In this document: positions 8,524-15,641 of the stretch, in pieces
Position numbering within the stretch: position 1 is the first letter of the stretch
Layout of the letters: every line of letters starts with the position of its first letter
Source: Flavobacterium arcticum
GTDB lineage: Bacteria; Bacteroidota; Bacteroidia; Flavobacteriales; Flavobacteriaceae
Length of the DNA stretch: 64,000 nt
Assembly (NCBI RefSeq): GCF_003344925.1
Contig: NZ_CP031188.1
Span: 2,857,001-2,921,000 of the forward strand
Direction of reading: 5' to 3'
Notes under the pieces: model-generated
Told to the model about the DNA's origin: nothing
Database searches by the model: none
Seen by the model: the letters and a program-made list of their open reading frames with translations, nothing else
Made by a program: the position numbers and the translations under genes

Positions 8524-8775
8524 ATGAGTAATAGAGCATTAATAGCAGGTATTGCTGCCGGAGCAGCAGCCTTAGCAACAGCCGCAATATTTATTTCGAG
8601 AAGAAATGCTAAAAAAACAGCTTTTAGAAAACATGTAGAGGAGGCTAAAGATAACCTAGAAGGAAAGCTCAACACATTACACAAAAAAGCAGAAAAAGAA
8701 GTTAAAAATGCAGACAAAACAATAAATGTAGCTAAAGAAAGAGCTAACGAATGGACAAAAACTGCTAATGCGTAA
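8524..8775 (+). CDS. Small YtxH-like membrane-anchored protein, 83 aa
   Basis: This short protein opens with a glycine/alanine-rich membrane segment (about residues 5-24, IAGIAAGAAALATAAIF) followed by SRRNAKK. A lysine/glutamate-rich helix of about 55 residues comes next (VEEAKDNLEGKLNTLHKKAEKEV), which is the layout of YtxH-domain stress proteins. The tail would lie in the cytosol. It is monocistronic, with 440 bp of A+T-rich DNA upstream and a strong bidirectional terminator downstream. The ATG at 8524 is the only sensible start. The family role is only loosely described (general stress, envelope). Confidence 0.7.
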   Translation: MSNRALIAGIAAGAAALATAAIFISRRNAKKTAFRKHVEEAKDNLEGKLNTLHKKAEKEVKNADKTINVAKERANEWTKTANA

Positions 8776-8803
8776 AATGAACTTACTGCAATAATTTGCT
8801 AGA

Positions 8804-8847
8804 AAAAAACAAAGGGATATGTTTATAAACATATCCCTTTGTTTTTT
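8804..8847. terminator. Bidirectional terminator
   Basis: A perfect 44-bp palindrome with AAAAAACAAAGGGATATG on one arm and the complementary arm ending in TTTTTT. It serves the convergent genes on both sides. Confidence 0.85.
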
Positions 8848-8861
8848 ATAATAATAAATAA

Positions 8862-9371
8862 TTATCGTGTTTCAATAACCCGAACTTCCTGGTTACCTCC
8901 AGCATTAAGTGCACTCATAACTGCATCATAATCGTTTACATCTATATTCGAAGAAAAATCAGAAGGTAAAATGATTATTTGAAATGTTTGATTGTATATA
9001 AATTCTGGAGCCGTACTCAAGTCAAAATTTGCATCGGCATAAATAAGCACATCTTGAGATGTATAATTAAAATCATAATCAACCTCATCAGGACCTCCTA
9101 TATAAAGTGTTCTCGGAATTAGTTGTTTAGCAATAAACCCATCGTCGTTTACAAATCTATATACCAATACAGCATCTGAATCGTATATAACTGGATCTAA
9201 TGGGTATAATAACTGATAACGTCCTGTAGCATTATCAAAAGTAAGATTTACACTGTTTAACTGTATTGTCTCGCCAATAGTATCAGTATCTACATATATA
9301 TCATCATCATTATCGCAAGATGTAAAAGCAAGTGTTCCGACCACTGATAAAAGTAAAAATATTTTTCTCAT
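8862..9371 (-). CDS. Hypothetical surface lipoprotein, 169 aa
   Basis: A lipoprotein signal (LAFTSC, with Cys near residue 19) is followed at once by DNDDD. Acidic residues in these positions act as a surface-export signal in flavobacterial and Capnocytophaga lipoproteins, so the protein probably faces the medium. The remaining 150 residues are beta-rich, with repeated Y-D-F-N/Y-x-x-Q patterns and no motif I recognise. It is monocistronic. The convergent small gene shares a terminator with it. No partner hints at its role. Confidence 0.65.
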   Translation of the reverse strand: MRKIFLLLSVVGTLAFTSCDNDDDIYVDTDTIGETIQLNSVNLTFDNATGRYQLLYPLDPVIYDSDAVLVYRFVNDDGFIAKQLIPRTLYIGGPDEVDYDFNYTSQDVLIYADANFDLSTAPEFIYNQTFQIIILPSDFSSNIDVNDYDAVMSALNAGGNQEVRVIETR

Positions 9372-9461
9372 GTTTTAAAATTTTATTGTTTAGACTAAAA
9401 CATTTTCAAAAACTGAACCAAAAAACATTTTAGCGCTAATTTTATTACTATTTTTTTGATT

Positions 9462-9469
9462 TATATTTG
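9462..9469 (+). promoter_or_regulatory. -7 promoter box of DUF1543 gene
   Basis: TATATTTG lies only 6 nt before the ATG at 9476, so the transcript would begin at or next to the start codon. This decides the start: the in-frame TTG at 9467 lies inside the box. Confidence 0.6.
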
Positions 9470-9475
9470 TTCTGC

Positions 9476-10039
9476 ATGGAAACAAATTTAAAATTATATA
9501 TGGTTTTACTGGGCTGTACGCCTAAAGGAAGACTTACAGAGCAACACGATATTTTTTTCGGGATAGGGCGTTCTATAGAAGAGCTTATACCCGATATGTA
9601 TACTTTTTGGGCTGATGGTGGCAGGCTACATATAGATGCTTGGCGCGAAATTACACAAGTAGATAATTATACTATTAATATTACAGCTAAAACAACCGAA
9701 GCGAAAAATGAAAAACTTTTCTTTATAAATATGGGTGGCTATAAACCTAATGATTTTGAAGAATATCATTATAAAAAACTTGTCATAGCACAAACAATGG
9801 GCGAAGCTGTTAAAAAAGTTAAGACATCTACTTTTTATAAACATTATGGTTTTAAAGGTGCAGTATCTCATATAGATGATAAATATGCACTTGATGCCGA
9901 TGACTTACACCACGTACAAGACATACTACTCCCTCACCTACAAGAATTATATACTATAAAAATAACACCTACCACAGCAATAATAGAAGATGAATTACAT
10001 ATTGGTTATCTCAAGCTAAGCGACAACCCTAACAAGTAA
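9476..10039 (+). CDS. DUF1543 domain protein, 187 aa
   Basis: The protein opens with LYMVLLGCTPKGR and QHDIFFGIG, the hallmark of DUF1543. A second related stretch follows (KLFFINMGGYKPNDFEEYHYKKLVIAQTMGEAVKKVK), so two copies of the roughly 50-residue unit are present, as is usual in the family. No function is established. It lacks a signal peptide. I chose ATG 9476 over the in-frame TTG at 9467 because the latter overlaps the promoter box. The transcript may be leaderless. The neighbours are unrelated in function. Confidence 0.78.
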   Translation: METNLKLYMVLLGCTPKGRLTEQHDIFFGIGRSIEELIPDMYTFWADGGRLHIDAWREITQVDNYTINITAKTTEAKNEKLFFINMGGYKPNDFEEYHYKKLVIAQTMGEAVKKVKTSTFYKHYGFKGAVSHIDDKYALDADDLHHVQDILLPHLQELYTIKITPTTAIIEDELHIGYLKLSDNPNK

Positions 10040-10123
10040 ATTGAAATTTAAAAAGAGTACTTTATAAAAAACTATATCTAAAAATTCTAAAAATCCAAAA
10101 AGTAAATTTCCGAATTAATGGTT

Positions 10124-10131
10124 TACCTTTG
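10124..10131 (+). promoter_or_regulatory. -7 promoter box for the pRiA4b ORF-3-like / NA37 pair
   Basis: TACCTTTG fits TAnnTTTG and predicts transcription from about 10137, leaving a leader of some 18 nt before the ATG at 10155. Confidence 0.5.
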
Positions 10132-10154
10132 ACCTTTAAAAAAATAACAGATTT

Positions 10155-10679
10155 ATGATTTACAAATTCAGAGTGATACTCGATGCGGAAGAGGATATTT
10201 TTAGGGATATTGCTATAAACGAAGAGGATACACTGGAAGATTTGCACAATGCCATTGTAAATGCTTTTGGTTTTGACGGACTGGAAATTGCCTCTTTTTA
10301 TACTTGTGATGATGAGTGGACACAGGAAGAGGAAATTCCGTTCTTTGACACGGGTGATGTACCTGGGGAACAAAAAACAATGGCTGACTATCAACTAAGC
10401 AATATTTTAGATAATGATAACACTAAAATAATTTATGTGTATGATTTTCTAAACATGTGGACATTTTTGATAGAGCTTGGTGCTATAGAAGAGCCTGAAA
10501 ATGGAGCTAGCTACCCAGACCTTTTATTCTCGCATGGCGAAATGCCTGCTAATGCTCCTGAAAAAGACTTTAGTGGAGATGAGAATGATAGCTTTAGCGA
10601 ATTTGACGATGATTATGATGAAGATGATCTAGACATGTTTAGCGATGATAGCTTTCTTGATGACGGAAATTGGAACTAA
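10155..10679 (+). CDS. Plasmid pRiA4b ORF-3-like protein with acidic tail
   Basis: The first 135 residues match the family named after plasmid pRiA4b ORF-3 (also linked to the IS1096 passenger TnpR). Landmarks are YKFRVILD, W/F-R-D-I-A-I, the LEDLHNAIVNAFGF block, DDEWTQEE and YVYDFLNMW. Here it is a chromosomal, single-domain cytosolic protein with no transposon nearby. The last 37 residues are extremely acidic (Asp/Glu/Ser repeats such as DDDYDEDDLD) and could mimic nucleic acid or bind basic protein. The gene for a nucleoid-associated protein starts 48 nt downstream without a terminator between, so the two are likely co-transcribed. Function unknown. Confidence 0.75.
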   Translation: MIYKFRVILDAEEDIFRDIAINEEDTLEDLHNAIVNAFGFDGLEIASFYTCDDEWTQEEEIPFFDTGDVPGEQKTMADYQLSNILDNDNTKIIYVYDFLNMWTFLIELGAIEEPENGASYPDLLFSHGEMPANAPEKDFSGDENDSFSEFDDDYDEDDLDMFSDDSFLDDGNWN

Positions 10680-10727
10680 CAACTAAAAAAGCTTAGCAGA
10701 TAAATAGCTAAGAACCTTTATTAAAAA

Positions 10728-11786
10728 ATGATCAACCTTTTTAATACACATATCGAAACCCTATCAGTGCACAGGGTGGGTAATAAAAGTCGAAACGAAG
10801 CTATATTTCTTTCAGAACAGCCTTATGGCCTTAATGACGAAATTGTACCTTTATTAAAAGAATACTTTTTTAAGCCTTTTAGAGATAAAGAAGAAAATTA
10901 TTTTCAGTTTGCTCATGATGTAGATTTAGACTATCATGATATGTACAAACTGGCTACAGAAATGTTTGAAAACCCAGGTAATGCACATGAGATTTCTAAA
11001 AATATAACCAAGCATCTTTTTGAGCAATCAAACCACCCACACATTAAAAATGGTGAAGTATATGTTGCTTACCTTACTAATGTGAGTATTGATAATAATG
11101 TAACTGATGCCATTGGTGTTTTTAAAAGTGAAATAAAAACCGACTTTCTTCAGTTTGAAGAAAAAGGTTCGCATCTAGAAATGATATTGCAGCAAGGTAT
11201 TAACCTTAACAAACTAGATAAAGGTTGCCTTATTTTTAATTATAAAAAAGAAGAAGGTTACAAAATACTTACTATAGATAGCAACCGTTATGATGCACGC
11301 TATTGGTTAGAGCACTTCTTATCTGTAGATGCATTTCAGGACGAAAACTTTATGACTAAAAAATACATGAAGTTTGTTCAGGATTTTGCAAAAGATGTAG
11401 TACTCCCCGCTGAGGATAAAAAAGAAGAGGTAATGTTCATGAATCGTTCTGTAAATTATTTTGCTAAGAACGATGAGTTTGAAGAAACTAATTTCTTGAA
11501 TGAGGTACTAGACAACCCTGACCTTATTCCTGAATTTAAGCATTATAAAACAGAAAAATCGCCAAAATATAGTATTGAAGATGTTACTAACTTCCCTATT
11601 GCTAATGCAGCGGTTACCGATGCGCGCAAGAAAATGAAGAATGTGATAAATTTGGATACTAATATTCAAATAAAAATGGACTTTGTAAACCCAGAAAGTG
11701 CAGAGAAATTTGTAGAAAAAGGCTGGGATGAAGAAAAGCAAATGTATTACTACCTCGTTTATTTTAATAAAGAAGAAAAGAGCTAA
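10728..11786 (+). CDS. 37-kDa nucleoid-associated protein (NdpA/YejK family)
   Basis: The 352-residue protein fits the NA37 family of nucleoid-associated proteins. It starts INLFNTHIETLSVHRVGNKS, has the central YVAYLTNVSIDNN block followed by F-K-S-E-I-K, and has ISKNITKHLFEQS. The family was found bound to chromosomal DNA in Escherichia coli (YejK) but its exact task remains unclear. It follows the pRiA4b ORF-3-like gene and ends at a strong terminator, so the two form a probable bicistron. No signal peptide is present, in line with a cytosolic DNA-binding role. Confidence 0.85.
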   Translation: MINLFNTHIETLSVHRVGNKSRNEAIFLSEQPYGLNDEIVPLLKEYFFKPFRDKEENYFQFAHDVDLDYHDMYKLATEMFENPGNAHEISKNITKHLFEQSNHPHIKNGEVYVAYLTNVSIDNNVTDAIGVFKSEIKTDFLQFEEKGSHLEMILQQGINLNKLDKGCLIFNYKKEEGYKILTIDSNRYDARYWLEHFLSVDAFQDENFMTKKYMKFVQDFAKDVVLPAEDKKEEVMFMNRSVNYFAKNDEFEETNFLNEVLDNPDLIPEFKHYKTEKSPKYSIEDVTNFPIANAAVTDARKKMKNVINLDTNIQIKMDFVNPESAEKFVEKGWDEEKQMYYYLVYFNKEEKS

Positions 11787-11803
11787 TACATTAATTAGAC
11801 AAC

Positions 11804-11835
11804 ACAAAAAAGAGGCTATATAGCCTCTTTTTTGT
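11804..11835 (+). terminator. Terminator after nucleoid-associated gene
   Basis: A 16-bp perfect palindromic arm (ACAAAAAAGAGGCTAT) pairs with ATAGCCTCTTTTTTGT, giving an A-rich 5' arm and a T tract, which is the usual intrinsic terminator form here. Confidence 0.85.
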
Positions 11836-11905
11836 TAACAGTACTATAAAGCATATAGTAAAATACTATATTTAGCGTTATTTAGCATTAAAATAGAATA
11901 ACAAG

Positions 11906-11913
11906 AGGAGGAG
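11906..11913 (+). promoter_or_regulatory. Unusually strong Shine-Dalgarno sequence
   Basis: AGGAGGAG ends 3 nt before the ATG at 11917 (the AGGAGG core ends 5 nt before it). Such strong Shine-Dalgarno sites are rare in Bacteroidota genes, whose ribosomes mostly ignore them. Here it fixes the start. Confidence 0.55.
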
Positions 11914-11916
11914 AAA

Positions 11917-13770
11917 ATGCATGTTAGAATAAAATTACTGTTATTACTGCTATTTTTTGGAATTGGCTTAGCTGCTGCGCAAGACAAACCAAAAAAAAAT
12001 GACACTATAAAAGGTAAGCAACAACAAGAAGTATATAAAGAAATAGAAAACTACTCTAAAAAAAGTAAGTTTACTAAAGTATTACATAAACTCATATTTA
12101 AGTCTGTATCGAGTAACCATAGAAAACAATCTAAAAACTACATTACCGAAATAGAGGATTTATACAAAAAGTATGAAGGTAGGGTTATTAGAAATATACA
12201 AATAGAAACGCTAGACCCATTTGGTTATTCCGTATCAGACACTACCCGTAAACCTAGAAAGTGGATTGAAAGGTCTGGGAACTCAGTGCATATAAAAACG
12301 AAAGAATTTACGATAAGGAATAGATTATTATTTAAAAAAAACGAACGTTTAGACTCATTACTCGTTAAGGAGTCAGAGCGTTTAATACGTTCTCAACGTT
12401 ATGCGCGTAGAGTAATAATAAAACCTGTACCTATACCAAGTAGTAAAGACTCTGTAGATGTATATGTTCGTGTACTAGACTCTTGGAGTCTTACACCAAA
12501 TATCTCAGCATCAGGCTCTGGTACTAATATAGAGGTTACTGAACGTAATTTTTTAGGTTGGGGGCATCAGTTTGCTAACAATATTGATAAAAATATAAAT
12601 ACAGGCGAAACTTCTTATTTGGCACGATACAAAATATCTAATATAAAAAACACCTTTATTGATGCAGAGCTAAACTATCAAACTTTAGAGACTGAAAATT
12701 CTCTAAAAAGTTTAGGATTACAACGTGTTTTTTTCTCACCCATTACGCGTTGGGCAGGTGGTGTTTATTTTGAAGAACGATTAGTGCGCGACTCATTGCC
12801 AAATGCCCAATATGAATGGGAACGCCAAAACCAAAAATCGCAAGTACAAGATTATTGGACAGGTCACTCATTTAAAATATTTAAAAGAGATAACGAAGAA
12901 TACCGTACTACAAACTTAGTAACTACGGGGAGGTTTTTTAACAAAACATACAACGAGTCGCCTTCTGTAGCATATGACTCTATAGGCTATTATACTAAAG
13001 AAAGGTTATACCTTGCCAGTATAGGTATAACCTCTCGAAAATTCGTTCAAGACAGGTATCTCTTTAATTATGATATTGTAGAGGATGTACCTGTAGGACG
13101 TGTATATTCTAGTACATTTGGTGTTCAAGATAAAAATAAAGAGCATCGTTTTTATTTTGGCGGTCGTTATGCTTTTGGAGATTACTTCAAGTGGGGGTTT
13201 TTAAGTATTAATGCCCAAGTAGGAGCTTTCTTTTATAAAGGAAAAACAGAAGAAACTGTGCTACGTTTTGATATGCTATACTTCAGTAATATAAAAAACT
13301 GGGGAAATTGGCGTTTTAGGCATTTTATAAAACCAACACTAGTATTTGGCGACAACCGCCAACCTATAATAACTGACCTTTTAAACATTAATGAGGAAAA
13401 CGGTATACATGGCTTTAACAACAGGACAATAGTGGGCACAAAAAAAGCACTCCTCACGTTGCAAACACAATCTTATTCGCCTTGGAATATTTCGGGTTTC
13501 CGTCTCAATCCATTTGCCAGTTTTACCATGGGGGTTATTGGCAATAAAACACGCACCCTTTTTGAAAGTAAAGTATATAGTAAAATTGGTGTAGGGTTAC
13601 TTATATATAACGATTACCTCGTTTTTAATAGTATTCAACTTTCGCTTGCATTTTACCCAACCATACCAGGAGAAGGCGATAATATTTTTAAAACCAATAC
13701 CTTTAAAAATACCGATATTTCACTACCTAATTTCCGAATTGGTAAACCTGTCGTTGCACCTTATGAGTAG
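11917..13770 (+). CDS. Outer-membrane beta-barrel protein with POTRA-like domain (BamA/TamA-like)
   Basis: After a signal peptide (LLFFGIGLAAAQ, about residues 1-21) comes a basic linker, then a POTRA-like unit (GRVIRNIQIETLDPFG, about residues 85-105). Next is a segment typical of polypeptide-transport pores, LLFKKNERLDSLLVKESERLIRSQRYARRV and VDVYVRVLDSWSLTP, which resembles the last POTRA of BamA/TamA. The remaining 400 residues show alternating aromatic strands of a beta barrel ending near the C terminus. At 617 residues it is shorter than BamA and seems to carry one or two POTRA domains. It may help assemble or export outer-membrane proteins, but the substrate is unknown. It is read alone. 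Confidence 0.7.
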   Translation: MHVRIKLLLLLLFFGIGLAAAQDKPKKNDTIKGKQQQEVYKEIENYSKKSKFTKVLHKLIFKSVSSNHRKQSKNYITEIEDLYKKYEGRVIRNIQIETLDPFGYSVSDTTRKPRKWIERSGNSVHIKTKEFTIRNRLLFKKNERLDSLLVKESERLIRSQRYARRVIIKPVPIPSSKDSVDVYVRVLDSWSLTPNISASGSGTNIEVTERNFLGWGHQFANNIDKNINTGETSYLARYKISNIKNTFIDAELNYQTLETENSLKSLGLQRVFFSPITRWAGGVYFEERLVRDSLPNAQYEWERQNQKSQVQDYWTGHSFKIFKRDNEEYRTTNLVTTGRFFNKTYNESPSVAYDSIGYYTKERLYLASIGITSRKFVQDRYLFNYDIVEDVPVGRVYSSTFGVQDKNKEHRFYFGGRYAFGDYFKWGFLSINAQVGAFFYKGKTEETVLRFDMLYFSNIKNWGNWRFRHFIKPTLVFGDNRQPIITDLLNINEENGIHGFNNRTIVGTKKALLTLQTQSYSPWNISGFRLNPFASFTMGVIGNKTRTLFESKVYSKIGVGLLIYNDYLVFNSIQLSLAFYPTIPGEGDNIFKTNTFKNTDISLPNFRIGKPVVAPYE

Positions 13771-13865
13771 TGTTTTACTACTAAAAAGTAAAGTTTGTCT
13801 CTTTTTTCGTAACAATACCAGTATCTTATCGTCAAAATAAGTAACAAACCTTAATTCCTCATATC

Positions 13866-14771
13866 TTGGAAACCATATTAAGCATCAACAACCTCGACAA
13901 GAGGTACGGAAAAGTACACGCTGTAAAAAATATCTCCTTCGAAATAAAAAAAGGCAATGTATATGGCATATTAGGACCTAATGGTAGCGGTAAATCGACT
14001 ACATTAGGCATTATACTAAACGTTGTAAATAAAACCTCGGGTAGCTATAGCTGGTTTGGTGGTACAACCGACACTCATGAGGCACTAAAAAAAGTAGGAG
14101 CTATTATAGAACGTCCTAACTTTTACCCTTATATGACTGCATATCAAAACCTAAAACTAGTATGTGATATTAAGGGGATAAAGTATACTAAAATAGATGA
14201 AAAGCTGGAGCTTGTAGGACTATTAGATAGAAAAGACAGTAAATTCCGTACCTATTCACTTGGTATGAAACAACGTCTTGCCATAGCTTCTGCATTGCTT
14301 AATGATCCCGAAATATTGATACTCGACGAACCTACTAATGGACTTGACCCACAGGGCATTCGACAAATAAGAGATATTATAAAACAAATAGCATTATTAG
14401 GTACTACTATATTACTTGCCTCTCACCTTTTAGACGAGGTAGAAAAGGTATGCAGCCATGCGGTAGTTTTACGAAAAGGTGAAATTCTATATACTGGTAG
14501 TGTAAACGGAATGACGGCAAATGAAGGCTTTTTTGAATTACAAGCTGATGATAATATTGCACTTAAAGCAGCATTAGCACAACACCCCAGCATAGAAAAA
14601 ATTGAAGAAAACGAAGACAAATTATTGGTCTACCTCAATAACCCGTTAGAAGGGGGGACGCTAAACCGTTATCTTTTTGAAAAAGGTATATGCGTGAACC
14701 ATATGCTACTCAGAAAAAACAGTCTCGAAGAACAATTTATTCAGCTAACTGCAAAAAAATCATCTAACTAA
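13866..14771 (+). CDS. ABC transporter ATP-binding protein
   Basis: Motifs in order in this 301-residue protein are Walker A GPNGSGKST, the Q-loop region, signature LGMKQRLAIASALL, and Walker B LILDEPTNGLDP with the following H-loop LASHLLDEV. The C-terminal 70 residues (LQADDNIALKAALAQHP and onward) form the extra domain seen in the antibiotic/bacteriocin-export subfamily (BcrA/CcmA-like). The frame begins with TTG (13866), since no ATG lies upstream in frame. It couples ATP hydrolysis to the permease encoded 11 nt downstream. The exported substrate is unknown. Confidence 0.88.
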   Translation: METILSINNLDKRYGKVHAVKNISFEIKKGNVYGILGPNGSGKSTTLGIILNVVNKTSGSYSWFGGTTDTHEALKKVGAIIERPNFYPYMTAYQNLKLVCDIKGIKYTKIDEKLELVGLLDRKDSKFRTYSLGMKQRLAIASALLNDPEILILDEPTNGLDPQGIRQIRDIIKQIALLGTTILLASHLLDEVEKVCSHAVVLRKGEILYTGSVNGMTANEGFFELQADDNIALKAALAQHPSIEKIEENEDKLLVYLNNPLEGGTLNRYLFEKGICVNHMLLRKNSLEEQFIQLTAKKSSN

Positions 14772-14782
14772 CCAATCAGGAT

Positions 14783-15625
14783 ATGAAACGTCTTTTAAAT
14801 ATAGAACTCCAAAAATTGTGGCAAAATACATCAAGTAAAGTTTTAATAATAACCTACTTTGTCCTGCTGTCTTTTATAGCCTTATTAGCTTCGGTAAATT
14901 TTAAAATTATAGGTATCGATTTCCGACTTGCCGATCAAGGCATCTTTAACTTCCCTTATATATGGCATTTTAACACCTATATAGCTGATACACTCAAATT
15001 TTTTCTTGCATTGATTGTCGTTTCCATGATGTCTAACGAATATACTTATGGTACACTAAAACAAAACCTTATAGATGGTATGAGTAAGAAGGAATTTATA
15101 CAATCTAAATTTCTTACAGTATTAGTATTTGCCTTAGGTTCTACCTTATTTATATTCTTTATGTCGCTTATATTGGGTTATAGCTTTTCATCTTATACCG
15201 AAGCATCTATAGTATTTTCAGATCTCGGCTATATAAGCAGTTACTTTTTAAAATTGACAGCTTTTTTCTCCTTTTGTCTTTTTGCGGGTATGCTAGTAAA
15301 GCGCTCAGCATTCGCAATAGGATTTGTCTTCTTATGGTATATAGTCGAAGGGTTATTGTTTCTATTACTACGATGGATGATTATAAAAGATAGCGTAATT
15401 ACAAATAATATTGTACAATTTTTCCCTTTACAGTCTATAAGCAGTTTAATAAAAGAACCAGTTTCACGATTCCAAGCATATAAAGCAATAGAAAACCTTA
15501 ATAATGGTGGCATTGTTACAGAAAAGTTTTACGGAACACATTGGTATGAGTTTGCAATTGCAATTTTTTGGACTGCTTTCTTCATTTTTATGTCATATAG
15601 AATATTAAAAAAGAGGGATTTGTAG
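14783..15625 (+). CDS. ABC-2 type transporter permease
   Basis: A 280-residue integral membrane protein with about six hydrophobic segments (starting VLIITYFVLLSFIALLA). Features typical of ABC-2 permeases are MMSNEYTYGTLKQNLIDGMSKKEFIQSKFL after the second segment and the C-terminal FAIAIFWTAFFIFMSYRILKKRDL. It forms the channel for the ATPase encoded 11 nt upstream. Together they look like a two-gene exporter. The choice-of-anchor L gene begins 16 nt after its stop but has its own promoter box, so the surface-protein genes need not share this transcript. Confidence 0.87.
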   Translation: MKRLLNIELQKLWQNTSSKVLIITYFVLLSFIALLASVNFKIIGIDFRLADQGIFNFPYIWHFNTYIADTLKFFLALIVVSMMSNEYTYGTLKQNLIDGMSKKEFIQSKFLTVLVFALGSTLFIFFMSLILGYSFSSYTEASIVFSDLGYISSYFLKLTAFFSFCLFAGMLVKRSAFAIGFVFLWYIVEGLLFLLLRWMIIKDSVITNNIVQFFPLQSISSLIKEPVSRFQAYKAIENLNNGGIVTEKFYGTHWYEFAIAIFWTAFFIFMSYRILKKRDL

Positions 15626-15633
15626 TATCTTTG
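15626..15633 (+). promoter_or_regulatory. -7 promoter box of the first T9SS-B gene
   Basis: TATCTTTG begins at the base after the permease stop codon and ends 8 nt before the ATG at 15642, so the transcript would be leaderless or nearly so. Confidence 0.6.
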
Positions 15634-15641
15634 CATCCGCT

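Noticed and set aside
10155..10679. Mobile element, from the link of this family to IS1096 and pRiA4b
   Set aside because: No transposase, terminal inverted repeats or target duplication are visible. The gene seems a stable chromosomal member.
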